From CAZFCK01 sp964517355 (GTDB lineage: Bacteria > Desulfobacterota > Desulfovibrionia > Desulfovibrionales > Desulfovibrionaceae), in assembly GCA_964517355.1 (NCBI GenBank), contig CAZFCK010000015.1:1-37952 (forward strand): DNA of 37,952 bases, read 5' to 3'. The notes under the pieces were generated by a model. It had not been told where the DNA came from, did not search any database, and was given only the letters and a program-made list of their open reading frames with translations. Position numbers and translations under genes: made by a program. Below are positions 26,280-34,288 of this stretch, one piece after another. Positions within the stretch are counted from its first letter, which is position 1; each line of letters starts with the position of its first letter.

Positions 26280-26309
26280 TTGATTATCAATGGTACTAGG
26301 GCCTATATT
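26280..26309 (+). promoter_or_regulatory. candidate promoter of the HTH gene, overlapped by a palindrome
   Basis: TTGATT (26280-26285) and TATATT (26304-26309) are 18 bp apart, 110 bp upstream of the excisionase-like gene. The -35 sits inside the perfect palindrome TTGATTATCAA (26280-26290). A further copy of GTTGATTAT lies at 26259-26267. The small HTH protein itself could bind here. Confidence 0.35.
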
Positions 26310-26421
26310 GTGCTGGAGTGGTAGGCTTCGAGGCCAGACCGGTGGTTGTGTATTTAAATGAGCCGGATGCCTTGATTAAAGACCTCTTCCGGAGATGAGA
26401 TCCTTCGGAGCCAGGGGCGAC

Positions 26422-26688
26422 ATGACGGAAAAAACGACCTTCACACTCAGCGAGGCTGCGGAGTTGCTCAATTGCCACAAGGAAACCGTGCGCAGGGAGA
26501 TCAAATCCGGTAACTTGCGCGCAGCCAAAATTGGAAAAGAGTATCGCCTCTCCAAGGCCGACCTTGAGGACTACTGGTCGCTTCGTGGCGGTGGTGCGTT
26601 GTTTGAAGATACCCAGCGCCCCCCATTGGAAATCCATAAAAAGCAAAAGAAAAAACCTGGGCAAGAACAACTCAAACTTCCCACGTAG
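26422..26688 (+). CDS. excisionase-type helix-turn-helix DNA-binding protein
   Basis: An 88-residue protein with a single MerR/excisionase-like winged-helix domain (about residues 5-55): TFTLSEAAELLNCHKETVRR, then IKSGNLRAAKIGKEYRLSKADLEDYW. The last 30 residues are basic (KKQKKKPGQ) and probably unstructured. Proteins of this class act as phage-type excisionases or as small transcription regulators. I prefer the ATG at 26422, with AGGGG just upstream, over the in-frame ATG at 26395. It lies 28 bp before the next gene and is likely co-transcribed with it. No integrase is encoded here, so a regulatory role is more likely than excision. Confidence 0.85.
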   Translation: MTEKTTFTLSEAAELLNCHKETVRREIKSGNLRAAKIGKEYRLSKADLEDYWSLRGGGALFEDTQRPPLEIHKKQKKKPGQEQLKLPT

Positions 26689-26716
26689 AGCCTTTGCAGG
26701 CTGTTGCAAGGAGTGA

Positions 26717-27118
26717 ATGGCCATGCCGAAATCCCAAGATGCCGCAACACAGATGGAGCAGATTGTTCTCGAGAACGATACCGGTGCCAACCTTTCTTTT
26801 ACCGGCAAGCTCTATGCGGAGCATTCCTTTTATGATGAAGAGACCCAAGCGTTAACCCAACAACGCCTCTACGTGACGAATTCGGGAGACCAGGCGTATT
26901 CCGTGGTGACAAGCGATGGGAAGAGCAAGGAAAAAAGGGCGTACATCATCAAACGCGAAGGCCAGTTGTGCAAGATCAACAACGGTCTTTTCGATGTGAC
27001 CGTGAGCGCCAATGATTTGCTCGCAGTTGTGCGCGGCCTGTGCGGCATGACTGAAGACATCGATTATGAAGAGTTTTTTCAGCAAGCCAAAGGCAAGGAC
27101 TGTGCGGTAAACGAATAG
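26717..27118 (+). CDS. hypothetical protein co-transcribed with the HTH gene
   Basis: A 133-residue acidic protein with no signal peptide or membrane segment. Two parts are visible: residues 15-85 look beta-rich (FTGKLYAEHSFYDEETQAL, QRLYVTNSGDQAYSVVTS), and residues 85-133 include KINNGLFDVTVSANDLLAVVRGLCGM. No family recognised. AAGGAG 5 nt before the ATG supports the start. Close spacing after the HTH gene suggests the pair works together, perhaps as regulator and effector or antagonist. Confidence 0.75.
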   Translation: MAMPKSQDAATQMEQIVLENDTGANLSFTGKLYAEHSFYDEETQALTQQRLYVTNSGDQAYSVVTSDGKSKEKRAYIIKREGQLCKINNGLFDVTVSANDLLAVVRGLCGMTEDIDYEEFFQQAKGKDCAVNE

Positions 27119-27429
27119 CCTTTGCCGTTTTCGTCGGATTTTTTCGGTGGAGAATGCGAGGTATGGAGGACAACCTATCTCGCATTGCCCCCCCTTCCGC
27201 CACAGATAGCCGCCTGGCTTGTGCGGCGGATGTTCCACACGATATGACGCGGTGATCGTTCAGGACGCTTTCGCCGTGCTCATCCTTCGCCCGTCAGGGG
27301 CGTCACTCCTCCGCCCCCGAAGAACCGGCGGGGCCTTCACTTCCCTTCTCTTTCCGCGCCATCGCCCTCGTCCCTTCCCAATCGATTCAATTTCGTAGTT
27401 GAAATCCATCGTTCTGATTTCCAGCCTTT

Positions 27430-27533
27430 TAGCGCATTTTCGCCTTGAAACAAGGCTCCCCCCTGAAACAATTTCCAATTGATCCAGAGAAATGCATAAG
27501 AGCATCTAGCGCTTTTCAAGCGTGAGATGCTCT
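27430..27533 (+). repeat. 105-bp palindromic repeat family, copy E
   Basis: Full-length copy downstream of the hypothetical gene. It differs from the copy at 32256 by a few substitutions, including changes in the central hairpin (AATTGATCCAGAG instead of AATTGTTCCAGGG). Confidence 0.9.
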
Positions 27534-27690
27534 TATGGAAAACCCTCTTCTCATCCGCATTCGACGCAAAGAAGAATGATAAAGACGTATCCAGATCATA
27601 GGTTCGGCGCAAGGCACCCCTTTTTATATCATTGGAGAAATTACCAAGCTTGGAACAATGCCAGAATCAATAGGGTATTTTTCTGATGTG

Positions 27691-27770
27691 GCTATGTCCT
27701 TAACTCCGCAATGTGGGAACGACTTGTTTTTCCGAGGGGAAAACCTCTTGAAAGAGGTTCTTCCCCTCGG
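27691..27770 (+). repeat. repeat family 3: conserved leader plus perfect hairpin
   Basis: This stretch recurs at 37798-37952, split there by an insertion. The right half is a long hairpin, CCGAGGGGAA...TTCCCCTCGG with an inner ACCTC/GAGGT stem (27732-27770). The left half includes TGGCTATGTCCTTAACTCCG. Confidence 0.85.
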
Positions 27771-27860
27771 GCTCCCCTTTCCAGAACCTTTCATATAACA
27801 TAATGCTATTATAAACTAAGTCGTTGGAAGGGGGGTTCGGGGGGAGATCCTTTATCAAAT

Positions 27861-27913
27861 ACTTCAGCCCTTGGGCGCGGTCGTATAGCGCCTTAGGGAT
27901 GAAGATAGCAGCG
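27861..27913 (+). repeat. repeat family 4: hairpin element CTTCAGCCCT...AGGGATGAAG
   Basis: A hairpin with arms CTTCAGCCCTTGGGCGC and GCGCCTTAGGGATGAAG, followed by ATAGCAGCGCTGG. Its reverse complement, with a 20-odd-bp internal addition, is found at 37856-37930 inside family 3. Confidence 0.8.
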
Positions 27914-28546
27914 CTGGTTTACCTGCGGTAATTTTCATAAATTAATCTGGAAATGGGAAATGGCATAAGATGCTGTTCCGTGGTGGAAAAGCGGGAGCCG
28001 TATGTGCGCCTGGATTCCGACAATGCTGTTTATGGTGTGCGGCACGTTTGCGAAGTATTGCTAAGCGGGTGCAAGTGCAGTATATTAAGTGTGAACGCAT
28101 GTTCACTAGAAATGTGTTTATCCGCAGTGCATAATGGAGTTGAGTGACCCGAGCGACAGTGAAAATATATTGCCATGGGTCAATATCGGTCAATAATGAG
28201 CGATACTGTGTCTAAATGACACTTGCTTATTATGCCGCCTATTTATCCATTATGTATACAAAAAACAGTAATACCAGTCCCAAACACCTCCCACGCCAGC
28301 GGTGAATTGAGTCAGAAATCGTCACACCGCATTCATGGATCTGTTCCAATTCTTTCTAACCAGGTCATATTTTGATTCAAAATTGTAGGCACTGTTCTTG
28401 CTATTTACTTGGCTGAGCTAAATTTCCTCTATCTAAGACACAATATTCATGATTGTTGCAAGAACCGCGGCTTGCTTTCAAGAGAGTGGGAGGAAGGTGT
28501 GTCCCGCATGGGGACAATGGTTTTACTATGAGCGGAGGATTGATTT
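27914..28546. other. gene-free stretch upstream of the AmiS/UreI gene
   Basis: About 630 bp of mostly AT-rich sequence. A perfect hairpin TGTCCC-GCAT-GGGACA-type element lies at about 28500-28517, just before the ribosome site of the next gene. No recognisable riboswitch class, RNA gene or coding sequence. Confidence 0.5.
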
Positions 28547-29077
28547 ATGACAACTGCGTTATTGGTGTTGATTGCGGTGATGTGGATTCCTGTGGCCATG
28601 TTGAATCTGGGGAAAGGCGAAGCAAAGGGCACGGGAGCAGCCACAGGTTTGGTCGGTGCGGTGGTCGTCATCGGCGCAATCATCCAGGCCGCTGTATTTA
28701 AGGATTCTTTTACAGCCGGATTGCTGCTTGCCCACGGGTTGTTGTATTGTTGCGTTTCTTACGCGCTCCTGGCGGGGCTGGAGGACTTGCGTTCGGTAGG
28801 GAATGTGAGCCTGACGGTCGCCCTTGTATCCGCCATTTATTGCCTGATTTTTTTCTTCGGCGGTCCGGTCATGGCCGACGGCACGCAACTGATTGCGCCA
28901 AGCATGTATCTGGCCCTGGCGTGTCTGGGATACACTATTTTGACCCTTGAAGTCTTTCTAGCTTTTCACGGAAAGCTCGGCGGCGCGACGGTCGCCTGGT
29001 CACTGATTCTCTGGGTGCCCTTCGGGCTCTGGATTCCGGCGTTCTGGCTTATGACCGCGGGAACCCTGCCTTTGTAA
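28547..29077 (+). CDS. AmiS/UreI-family urea or short-chain amide channel
   Basis: A 176-residue integral membrane protein with about six transmembrane helices and almost no soluble parts. Length and pattern (LLVLIAVMWIPVAMLNL at the N-terminus, LLLAHGLLYCCVSYALL in the middle, SLILWVPFGLWIPAFW at the end) fit the AmiS/UreI family of proton-gated urea or amide channels. Such genes normally accompany a urease or an aliphatic amidase; none is encoded here. GCGGAGGA precedes the ATG. It stands alone and ends in a clear terminator at 29182. Confidence 0.8.
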   Translation: MTTALLVLIAVMWIPVAMLNLGKGEAKGTGAATGLVGAVVVIGAIIQAAVFKDSFTAGLLLAHGLLYCCVSYALLAGLEDLRSVGNVSLTVALVSAIYCLIFFFGGPVMADGTQLIAPSMYLALACLGYTILTLEVFLAFHGKLGGATVAWSLILWVPFGLWIPAFWLMTAGTLPL

Positions 29078-29181
29078 GCGCATACCGGGAGTTACTCCTC
29101 GGCAGGCAAGAGGGGCCGAAAACGAGGAGCCATGTATATATCTGATGGAAATCCTGTTACCTCCATACGCCTCATGTCCGT

Positions 29182-29222
29182 GAAGGGCCGCTTACCAAGG
29201 GGAGCGGCCCTTCAATTTTTTC
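29182..29222 (+). terminator. intrinsic terminator after the AmiS/UreI gene
   Basis: An 11-bp perfect stem GAAGGGCCGCT/AGCGGCCCTTC with a 10-nt loop, followed by AATTTTTTTCT. Confidence 0.9.
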
Positions 29223-29283
29223 TATGCGCCATGATCCGCGTTGATGACAGTGGAAATGCACCGCCATGGTCAAGGAGGCGCCG

Positions 29284-30969
29284 TTACGCCTTTTCGATCC
29301 AATAAGGGTTGGAAAGATCTTCGAAGGCCGAAAGCGCGGCCGTGGAGCCCTCTCCTATGGCGGTGACGATTTGCTGTACCCCGCCGGTCACATCGCCCGC
29401 GGCGTAGATGCGCGGAACATTGGTTCTCATGCTGCGGTCCACCTTAATGAAACCCTGGGCGTCGAGTTGGACGCCGATCTGTTTGGCCAGCTCGACATTG
29501 GCGTCCAGGCCGATGGCCACGAAAACGCCGTCCACATCGTGCTCCATTGTGCCGTCATCTTGCGTGTTGCGTAATGTCACGCCGGTGACGCGCTTCCCGT
29601 CGCCGTGGATTTCGGCGACGTCGCTGTTCCAGAGAACTGGTATGCCGGCATGCTGAACGGCGTCCTGCAACTTTTGTTCGGCCCGGAAGGCGCCGCGTCG
29701 ATGCACGATGGTCACATCCACCCCGAGATTTTTCAGGTGCAGCGCATCGGTGAGGGCGGTATTGCCGCCGCCGATGATGAAAACCTTGCGCCCCTTGTAG
29801 AGATAGCCGTCGCACGAGGCGCAATAGTTCACGCCGAAGCCGAAGTAGCGGTCTTCGCCGGGGGCGCCGAGTTTCCGCCACGTCGCGCCCGTGGATAAGA
29901 GAAGCGCGCGCCCCATATAAACGCCGTGGTTGGTGGTCACTTCGAGATCATTTCCGACCTTTATATCCTCCACCTGTTCGCCCTCGCGGATATCGGTGTA
30001 CTCGCGGGCGTGATCGCTCATGATGTCCATAAGTTTTTTTCCCGCGATATTTGCAAAGCCGGGATAGTTCTCCACAACGGGGGTGAGCGCCACCTGCCCC
30101 CCGATTATGGCCTTTTCGAGGATCACGGAGGAAAGGCCGGACCGTTCGGCATAGATGCCGGCGGTGAGTCCCGCGGGGCCTGCGCCGATAATGATCAGAT
30201 CCTTTTCCTCTATGGTGCGCTCGGCATGGGCTCCATGCGCGGGGTGGTCATGATGCTCTTCCTGCGCGGCCAGGATGTCGTCGGCGTTTTTCAGGGTCAG
30301 CAGCTCGGCTATGAAGCGTTCTTCCGGCTCCAGCCCCAGCAGGAAAAGCTCTTGGTTGATGACGGTTTGTGGAACGGAGCCGACGGCGAACTGCATGGCG
30401 AGTTCGGGATTTTCAGCGGTTTCAACGCATTCCGAACGCACCAGCAGGGGTTTCTCCACAGCCGCCTTAAAAGCGTTGATTACCTGCCCCGGGCAATACG
30501 GGCAGCTGGGGTTCACGAACACCTGCACATGGCGGGGGTCCTGAAGTTCGGCGAGCATGTTTTTGGAACTTTGGGAGAGGTTGCTCTGGCCTCTGGAAAC
30601 CATAAGGATGGCTTCGATGAAGGAACGCCCCTCTTCTCCCAATGGAGCGCCGAGAAAGCGGACATGATACCGCTCCGGTTGCAGCAGGAGAGCGGGGGAG
30701 GCCTCCACTCCGTATTTTTTGGCCTCTTCGCTGTCGAGATCATAATAGGACGCATTGATCAGGGGGCTGAGCCGGTCGATATCGCGTATGAATTTCACCA
30801 TGTATTCGTTGTACACGTCATTGGTGCCCCTCTCCGTGAAAACAACCAAATCGACAGGCTCCTGCAATTTTTCAAAGAGTTTCACCAGGTGCTGGCGCGA
30901 ATCTTCCGGGATAAACCATTCGTAACCATCGTCGGACTGCTTTTTACTCTTTTTGAAAAAAGGGCACAT
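29284..30969 (-). CDS. glutaredoxin-like/thioredoxin reductase fusion protein
   Basis: A 561-residue fusion. The N-terminal 225 residues contain two thioredoxin folds like a protein disulfide oxidoreductase or the AhpF N-terminal domain: the first has no CxxC, the second carries CPYC at 156-159. A histidine-rich linker (EEHHDHPAHGAHAE, about 237-250) leads to an FAD/NAD(P)H thioredoxin reductase domain with GAGPAG at 262-267, the redox-active CASC at 383-386, the second dinucleotide motif GGGNTA and a C-terminal YAAGDVTGG. It should pass electrons from NAD(P)H through the reductase disulfide to CPYC, and on to peroxiredoxins or protein disulfides. I chose the ATG at 30969 with GGAGG at ideal spacing; the upstream start at 30999 overlaps the next gene. 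No ahpC-like gene is adjacent. Confidence 0.93.
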   Translation of the reverse strand: MCPFFKKSKKQSDDGYEWFIPEDSRQHLVKLFEKLQEPVDLVVFTERGTNDVYNEYMVKFIRDIDRLSPLINASYYDLDSEEAKKYGVEASPALLLQPERYHVRFLGAPLGEEGRSFIEAILMVSRGQSNLSQSSKNMLAELQDPRHVQVFVNPSCPYCPGQVINAFKAAVEKPLLVRSECVETAENPELAMQFAVGSVPQTVINQELFLLGLEPEERFIAELLTLKNADDILAAQEEHHDHPAHGAHAERTIEEKDLIIIGAGPAGLTAGIYAERSGLSSVILEKAIIGGQVALTPVVENYPGFANIAGKKLMDIMSDHAREYTDIREGEQVEDIKVGNDLEVTTNHGVYMGRALLLSTGATWRKLGAPGEDRYFGFGVNYCASCDGYLYKGRKVFIIGGGNTALTDALHLKNLGVDVTIVHRRGAFRAEQKLQDAVQHAGIPVLWNSDVAEIHGDGKRVTGVTLRNTQDDGTMEHDVDGVFVAIGLDANVELAKQIGVQLDAQGFIKVDRSMRTNVPRIYAAGDVTGGVQQIVTAIGEGSTAALSAFEDLSNPYWIEKA

Positions 30970-30995
30970 GATTTGTCCTCCGTAAGCGCCCCCGC

Positions 30996-31904
30996 TCATT
31001 CAGGGGGGCGGTTCAAGCGTGGGATATCCTCCGGAACCGCAAAAACGCCGGTCCACGGTGCTGGAAGAATATAAGACTTTGAATATAACTCCAAGCGAAA
31101 GGCGTGCAACAACATCCCCTGGGGGCATTTCGGGCCGCCGTATTTCAGGTCTCCGATGACCGGTTGTCCCCGCGAAGCGAGCTGTACCCGGATCTGATGC
31201 GTGCGCCCCGTGCTGAGCTGCACCAGAAGCAATGATTTATCTTTTTGGACGCACAGGGGCTGCGCCCAGGCCAGAGCCGGTTTGCCCGCGCCCGTGGTCA
31301 TGCGTTCACGCTCCATGTCCTGCGTTTTGTCGAGAAGATCCCGGAGCGCCGCGGTGTCATGATGCGGCCATGCACCGTTTACCCAGGCCAGATAATCCTT
31401 GCGCAGGCGGCCTGCCAGGAAAAGCTCGTGCAACTCGCGAAGTCCGTTGTAGGATAAGGCCACGAGCAACAGGCCGGACGTGTCTTTATCCAGCCTGTGC
31501 GCGGGAGTTGGAGAAAAAGGGGCGTCGGGAAACATGGCGCACAACCGGGAGTGCAGACTGTCGTCATGGCCGCTTCCGCCGTGCACGGGCAGACCGGCGG
31601 GCTTCACCGCCACAAGCATGTCTTGGTCCTGATGCAAGATGGACACCTGTTTGTGAACGCGCTCCGGCATCAGGGGATCGGCGCCGGTACTATAGGGAGG
31701 CAGACGCACGATCTGCCCCGCTTCCAGACGTTGAAACGGTTGGGCCCGTTTTTTATCCACGCGCACCTGCCCCGTGCGTATCCAGCGCATGACGGCGCTT
31801 CGAGGAACGCCGCGCCCCACGCGGCGTTGCAGGTATTGCAATAATTTTTGCCCGGATTCCTGGGGCGTGACGGTCAGCAGGGCGGGGCGGGTGTGTGTGT
31901 GCAT
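30996..31904 (-). CDS. RluC/RluD-family 23S rRNA pseudouridine synthase
   Basis: A 302-residue RluA-type synthase. An S4 RNA-binding domain occupies about residues 17-70 (RSAVMRWIRTGQVRVDKKR). The catalytic domain has the signature HRLDKDTSGLLLVA at 136-149 with nucleophile D139, and the later GRTHQIRVQLASRGQPVIGD. RluC-like proteins modify three uridines in 23S rRNA; the S4 domain and length favour RluC over RluA, but the exact targets cannot be read. It overlaps or nearly touches the downstream Trx-reductase gene (27 bp gap with the preferred start), so the two are probably co-transcribed. Confidence 0.92.
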   Translation of the reverse strand: MHTHTRPALLTVTPQESGQKLLQYLQRRVGRGVPRSAVMRWIRTGQVRVDKKRAQPFQRLEAGQIVRLPPYSTGADPLMPERVHKQVSILHQDQDMLVAVKPAGLPVHGGSGHDDSLHSRLCAMFPDAPFSPTPAHRLDKDTSGLLLVALSYNGLRELHELFLAGRLRKDYLAWVNGAWPHHDTAALRDLLDKTQDMERERMTTGAGKPALAWAQPLCVQKDKSLLLVQLSTGRTHQIRVQLASRGQPVIGDLKYGGPKCPQGMLLHAFRLELYSKSYILPAPWTGVFAVPEDIPRLNRPPE

Positions 31905-32025
31905 GACGATAACTATTTCGGATTATCAGATTGTTACTTAAGTTTTGAAAAGGAATTCCAACGGTGCAAATTTTGAGCGTATCAACCGTGAAACGGTTTG
32001 GATGTTCTTGTGCCGTTGTCTGAAA

Positions 32026-32077
32026 CTCGAGAATATTGTTTCAGGTACAAGCCTTGGATCAAGGCGAAAATGGGCCA
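32026..32077 (-). repeat. 105-bp palindromic repeat family, diverged partial copy G
   Basis: Contains the TTGTTTCAGG-type arm and the GCCTTGGATCAAGGC hairpin followed by GAAAATGGGCC, corresponding to one half of the 105-bp element in reverse orientation with many substitutions. Confidence 0.6.
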
Positions 32078-32091
32078 GAGGTTTCCACAAG

Positions 32092-32119
32092 TTGACAAAG
32101 GACGTGAGACACCTACAAT
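32092..32119 (+). promoter_or_regulatory. strong orphan sigma70-type promoter
   Basis: TTGACA (32092-32097) and TACAAT (32114-32119) are 16 bp apart, 6/6 and 5/6 to consensus. The nearest gene downstream, the GGDEF gene, starts 490 bp away, and a run of eight T follows at about 32149-32156, so a very short RNA is possible. Confidence 0.45.
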
Positions 32120-32255
32120 TGCGAACGCGCCTTTTTATATGGACAGGCCTTTTTTTTATCAACTACGGAAAATTACGGATGGTTCCCGATAGTATACCAC
32201 TGGGGCAGAAAATCAAGCATTGCGGAGTAATGTCCTTTACCAGGGAGAGTAGTAA

Positions 32256-32360
32256 TAGCGCATTTTCGCCTTGAAACAAGGCTCTCCCCTGAAACAATTT
32301 CCAATTGTTCCAGGGAAATGCATAAGAGCATCTAGCGCTTTTCAAGCGTGAGATGCTCTA
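32256..32360 (+). repeat. 105-bp palindromic repeat family, copy F (reference copy)
   Basis: Begins TAGCGCATTTT and ends AGATGCTCTA. Three stem-loops follow one another: GCCTTG-AAA-CAAGGC (32268-32282), CCTGAAACAATT...AATTGTTCCAGG (32288-32314) and GAGCATCT...AGATGCTC (32326-32358). The two ends read inward as TAGCGCATTTT-CGCCTTGAAA and TAGAGCATCTCACGCTTGAAA, an imperfect terminal inverted repeat of about 20 bp flanked by TA. Confidence 0.9.
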
Positions 32361-32611
32361 GAATGCGCGGAGAGGGGTGCAGGGCAGGGGAGGGTATACA
32401 TCGAACAGGCTCTTCCAAGGAAAAATAATCGCAAAAGGAGAGGCGGGTTTCATGGGAATGCATGGAGGGCCTGTTGACATGGCCTCGGAAACTGGAAGAT
32501 GGTGTAAGGTCAAACGCAGCCGCTTCTTTCATCAGTGGCTGCGGCAGGGCTGAGTCGTTCCTTTGCAGATTGCGGTCGGATGAAGAGAGCAAGCAAAAGG
32601 CAGTGCGCTGA

Positions 32612-34171
32612 ATGGAACCCAAACTCGTTATTGTTGCGAGTCTTTTGATTACGTCGACCGGCATGGGGCTGTTGTCTCTTTATGCGGCGCTCCATTTCAA
32701 GACTCCGGGGGCGAAATCCTATACCGGGCTCATGGCCAGCGCCGCACTGTATTCTTTTGGATACATGTTGGAATTGTGCCATACTTCGCTGGAAGGGATT
32801 TTATTCTCGTTGCGCATTGAATACCTGGGCATTCCGTTCCTGCCGGTATTTTGGGTGATGATGGCCGTGCGCTATGCCGGATACGCCAGCCTTGTCCCCC
32901 GGTGGGGGTTTTGGGCGCTTTTTGTCATCCCGGTTCTCACGTTGATTCTTCATTACACAAACGCCCAGCATCATCTTTTTTACGCCGCGGTGAAAGTGAA
33001 TGATTCCGGGCCGTTTCCCCTTGCGGAAATCACAAAGGGCGTATGGTACCAGGTTAATGAATTTTATCAGCAGATTTGTTTCATTACCGGTAATTTGATT
33101 TTTTTGCGCATGATGCTCCGCTCTGTGGGCCCGTATCGCATGCAGGCCACAACCATGTTTATCGCTTCCATGATCCCCTGGGTCGGAGATTTTATTTATC
33201 AGTACAGCCTCGCCCCATACGGGATAGACATCGTGCCTTTCACCTTCGCCATAGCCGGACCGTTGTTCGCTTTGGCGCTGTTCCGGTTTCGCATGTTTGA
33301 TTTCGTCCCCATCGCCAGACACACCATTTTCGACTGCATGCGCGATCCGGTTTTTGTCCTGGACACCGCGGGCCGCCTTGCGGATGTCAATAACGCCGGC
33401 CTTGGCTTTTTTCCAGATGTACGGCGCGCCATGCTTGGCCGGCACGCGGAGTATGTTTTCACCGCTTACCCCGAACTGGTGTCGTTTCTGCGCGATGGAA
33501 AAAATCCCCCCAAGGAGATCCGGGGCAAGGGCGGGGTCGATTCCCGGGTTTTCGAACTGACCACAGTGCCCGTGCCCTCGAAGACATCGCAATCCATGGG
33601 CACGATCCTGATGCTGCACGATGTCACCCAACAAAAGCAACTTCTCGAAAAGTTGCGGGAACTGGCCAACATGGACGGCCTGACCGGAATATACAACCAT
33701 AGATTTTTTTTGGAGTGCAGTAATAAGGAAATGCGGCGAGCGGTGCGGCAGCGGCGTCCGCTCACGCTGATTCTGCTTGATCTGGATTACTTCAAACGCA
33801 TCAATGATGCCTACGGCCACCAGACGGGAGACAAGGTCTTGTGCGCCGTGGCCGAGACATTGCGTAACGGGTTGCGTACCTCGGACATTCTCGGACGATA
33901 CGGGGGCGAAGAATTCGCCGCGTTTCTTCCGGAGACGGGGCCGGAGACGGGAGTGCGCATCGCGCAACGATTGCATGAGGCGCTGCGGAAACTGCGGGTT
34001 CCAGTCGATGGGCATGCGGTCGCTATTACCGCCAGCATGGGCGTAGCGGGCTATCATGCCGCACAACATGCCGATTCCGTGGAAAAGATTTTCAAGGAGG
34101 CGGATGAAGCCCTTTACCGTGCCAAGGCAAAGGGCAGAAACAGGATAGAAGTGCTTGCCACACCTCATTGA
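32612..34171 (+). CDS. 7TM-PAS-GGDEF diguanylate cyclase
   Basis: A 519-residue membrane signalling protein. Residues 1-215 form about seven transmembrane helices of the type found at the N-terminus of 7TM histidine kinases. A PAS-like domain follows (about 225-345; FDCMRDPVFVLDTAGRLADVNNAG), then a GGDEF domain (about 350-515). The active-site loop is GGEEF (431-435), and the product-inhibition site RxxD is present as R422-TS-D425, five residues before it. It should make cyclic di-GMP and be feedback-inhibited. No EAL or HD-GYP domain is present. The 7TM/PAS input signal is unknown. It is a single-gene unit followed directly by a tandem repeat. Confidence 0.92.
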   Translation: MEPKLVIVASLLITSTGMGLLSLYAALHFKTPGAKSYTGLMASAALYSFGYMLELCHTSLEGILFSLRIEYLGIPFLPVFWVMMAVRYAGYASLVPRWGFWALFVIPVLTLILHYTNAQHHLFYAAVKVNDSGPFPLAEITKGVWYQVNEFYQQICFITGNLIFLRMMLRSVGPYRMQATTMFIASMIPWVGDFIYQYSLAPYGIDIVPFTFAIAGPLFALALFRFRMFDFVPIARHTIFDCMRDPVFVLDTAGRLADVNNAGLGFFPDVRRAMLGRHAEYVFTAYPELVSFLRDGKNPPKEIRGKGGVDSRVFELTTVPVPSKTSQSMGTILMLHDVTQQKQLLEKLRELANMDGLTGIYNHRFFLECSNKEMRRAVRQRRPLTLILLDLDYFKRINDAYGHQTGDKVLCAVAETLRNGLRTSDILGRYGGEEFAAFLPETGPETGVRIAQRLHEALRKLRVPVDGHAVAITASMGVAGYHAAQHADSVEKIFKEADEALYRAKAKGRNRIEVLATPH

Positions 34172-34172
34172 T

Positions 34173-34288
34173 CCGCTGGTAAGCCAGCGACGCGCACCTA
34201 AGCCGTGTGCGCCTTGCGGCCGGCCTTCCGCTGGTAAGCCAGCGACGCGCACCTAAGCCGTGTGCGCCTTGCGGCCGGCCTTCCGCTG
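34173..34288 (+). repeat. perfect 55-bp tandem duplication
   Basis: The 55-bp unit beginning CCGCTGGTAAGCCAGCGACG occurs at 34173-34227 and again at 34228-34282 without a mismatch, followed by the first 6 bp of a third unit. It starts one base after the GGDEF stop codon. Each unit carries the hairpin CGCTGG-TAA-CCAGCG-like and GCGCACC...GTGTGCGC-like palindromes. A related GCCAGCGACGCGCA stretch occurs at 34371-34386. Confidence 0.9.

Noticed and set aside
29926..31074. 382-residue plus-strand frame opposite the Trx-reductase gene
   Set aside because: The minus-strand protein has clear redox motifs; the plus-strand frame has none and is a codon-bias shadow.
32801..34252. 483-residue minus-strand frame opposite the GGDEF gene
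   Set aside because: Complement of a well-defined 7TM-PAS-GGDEF gene; the composition is typical of a shadow frame.
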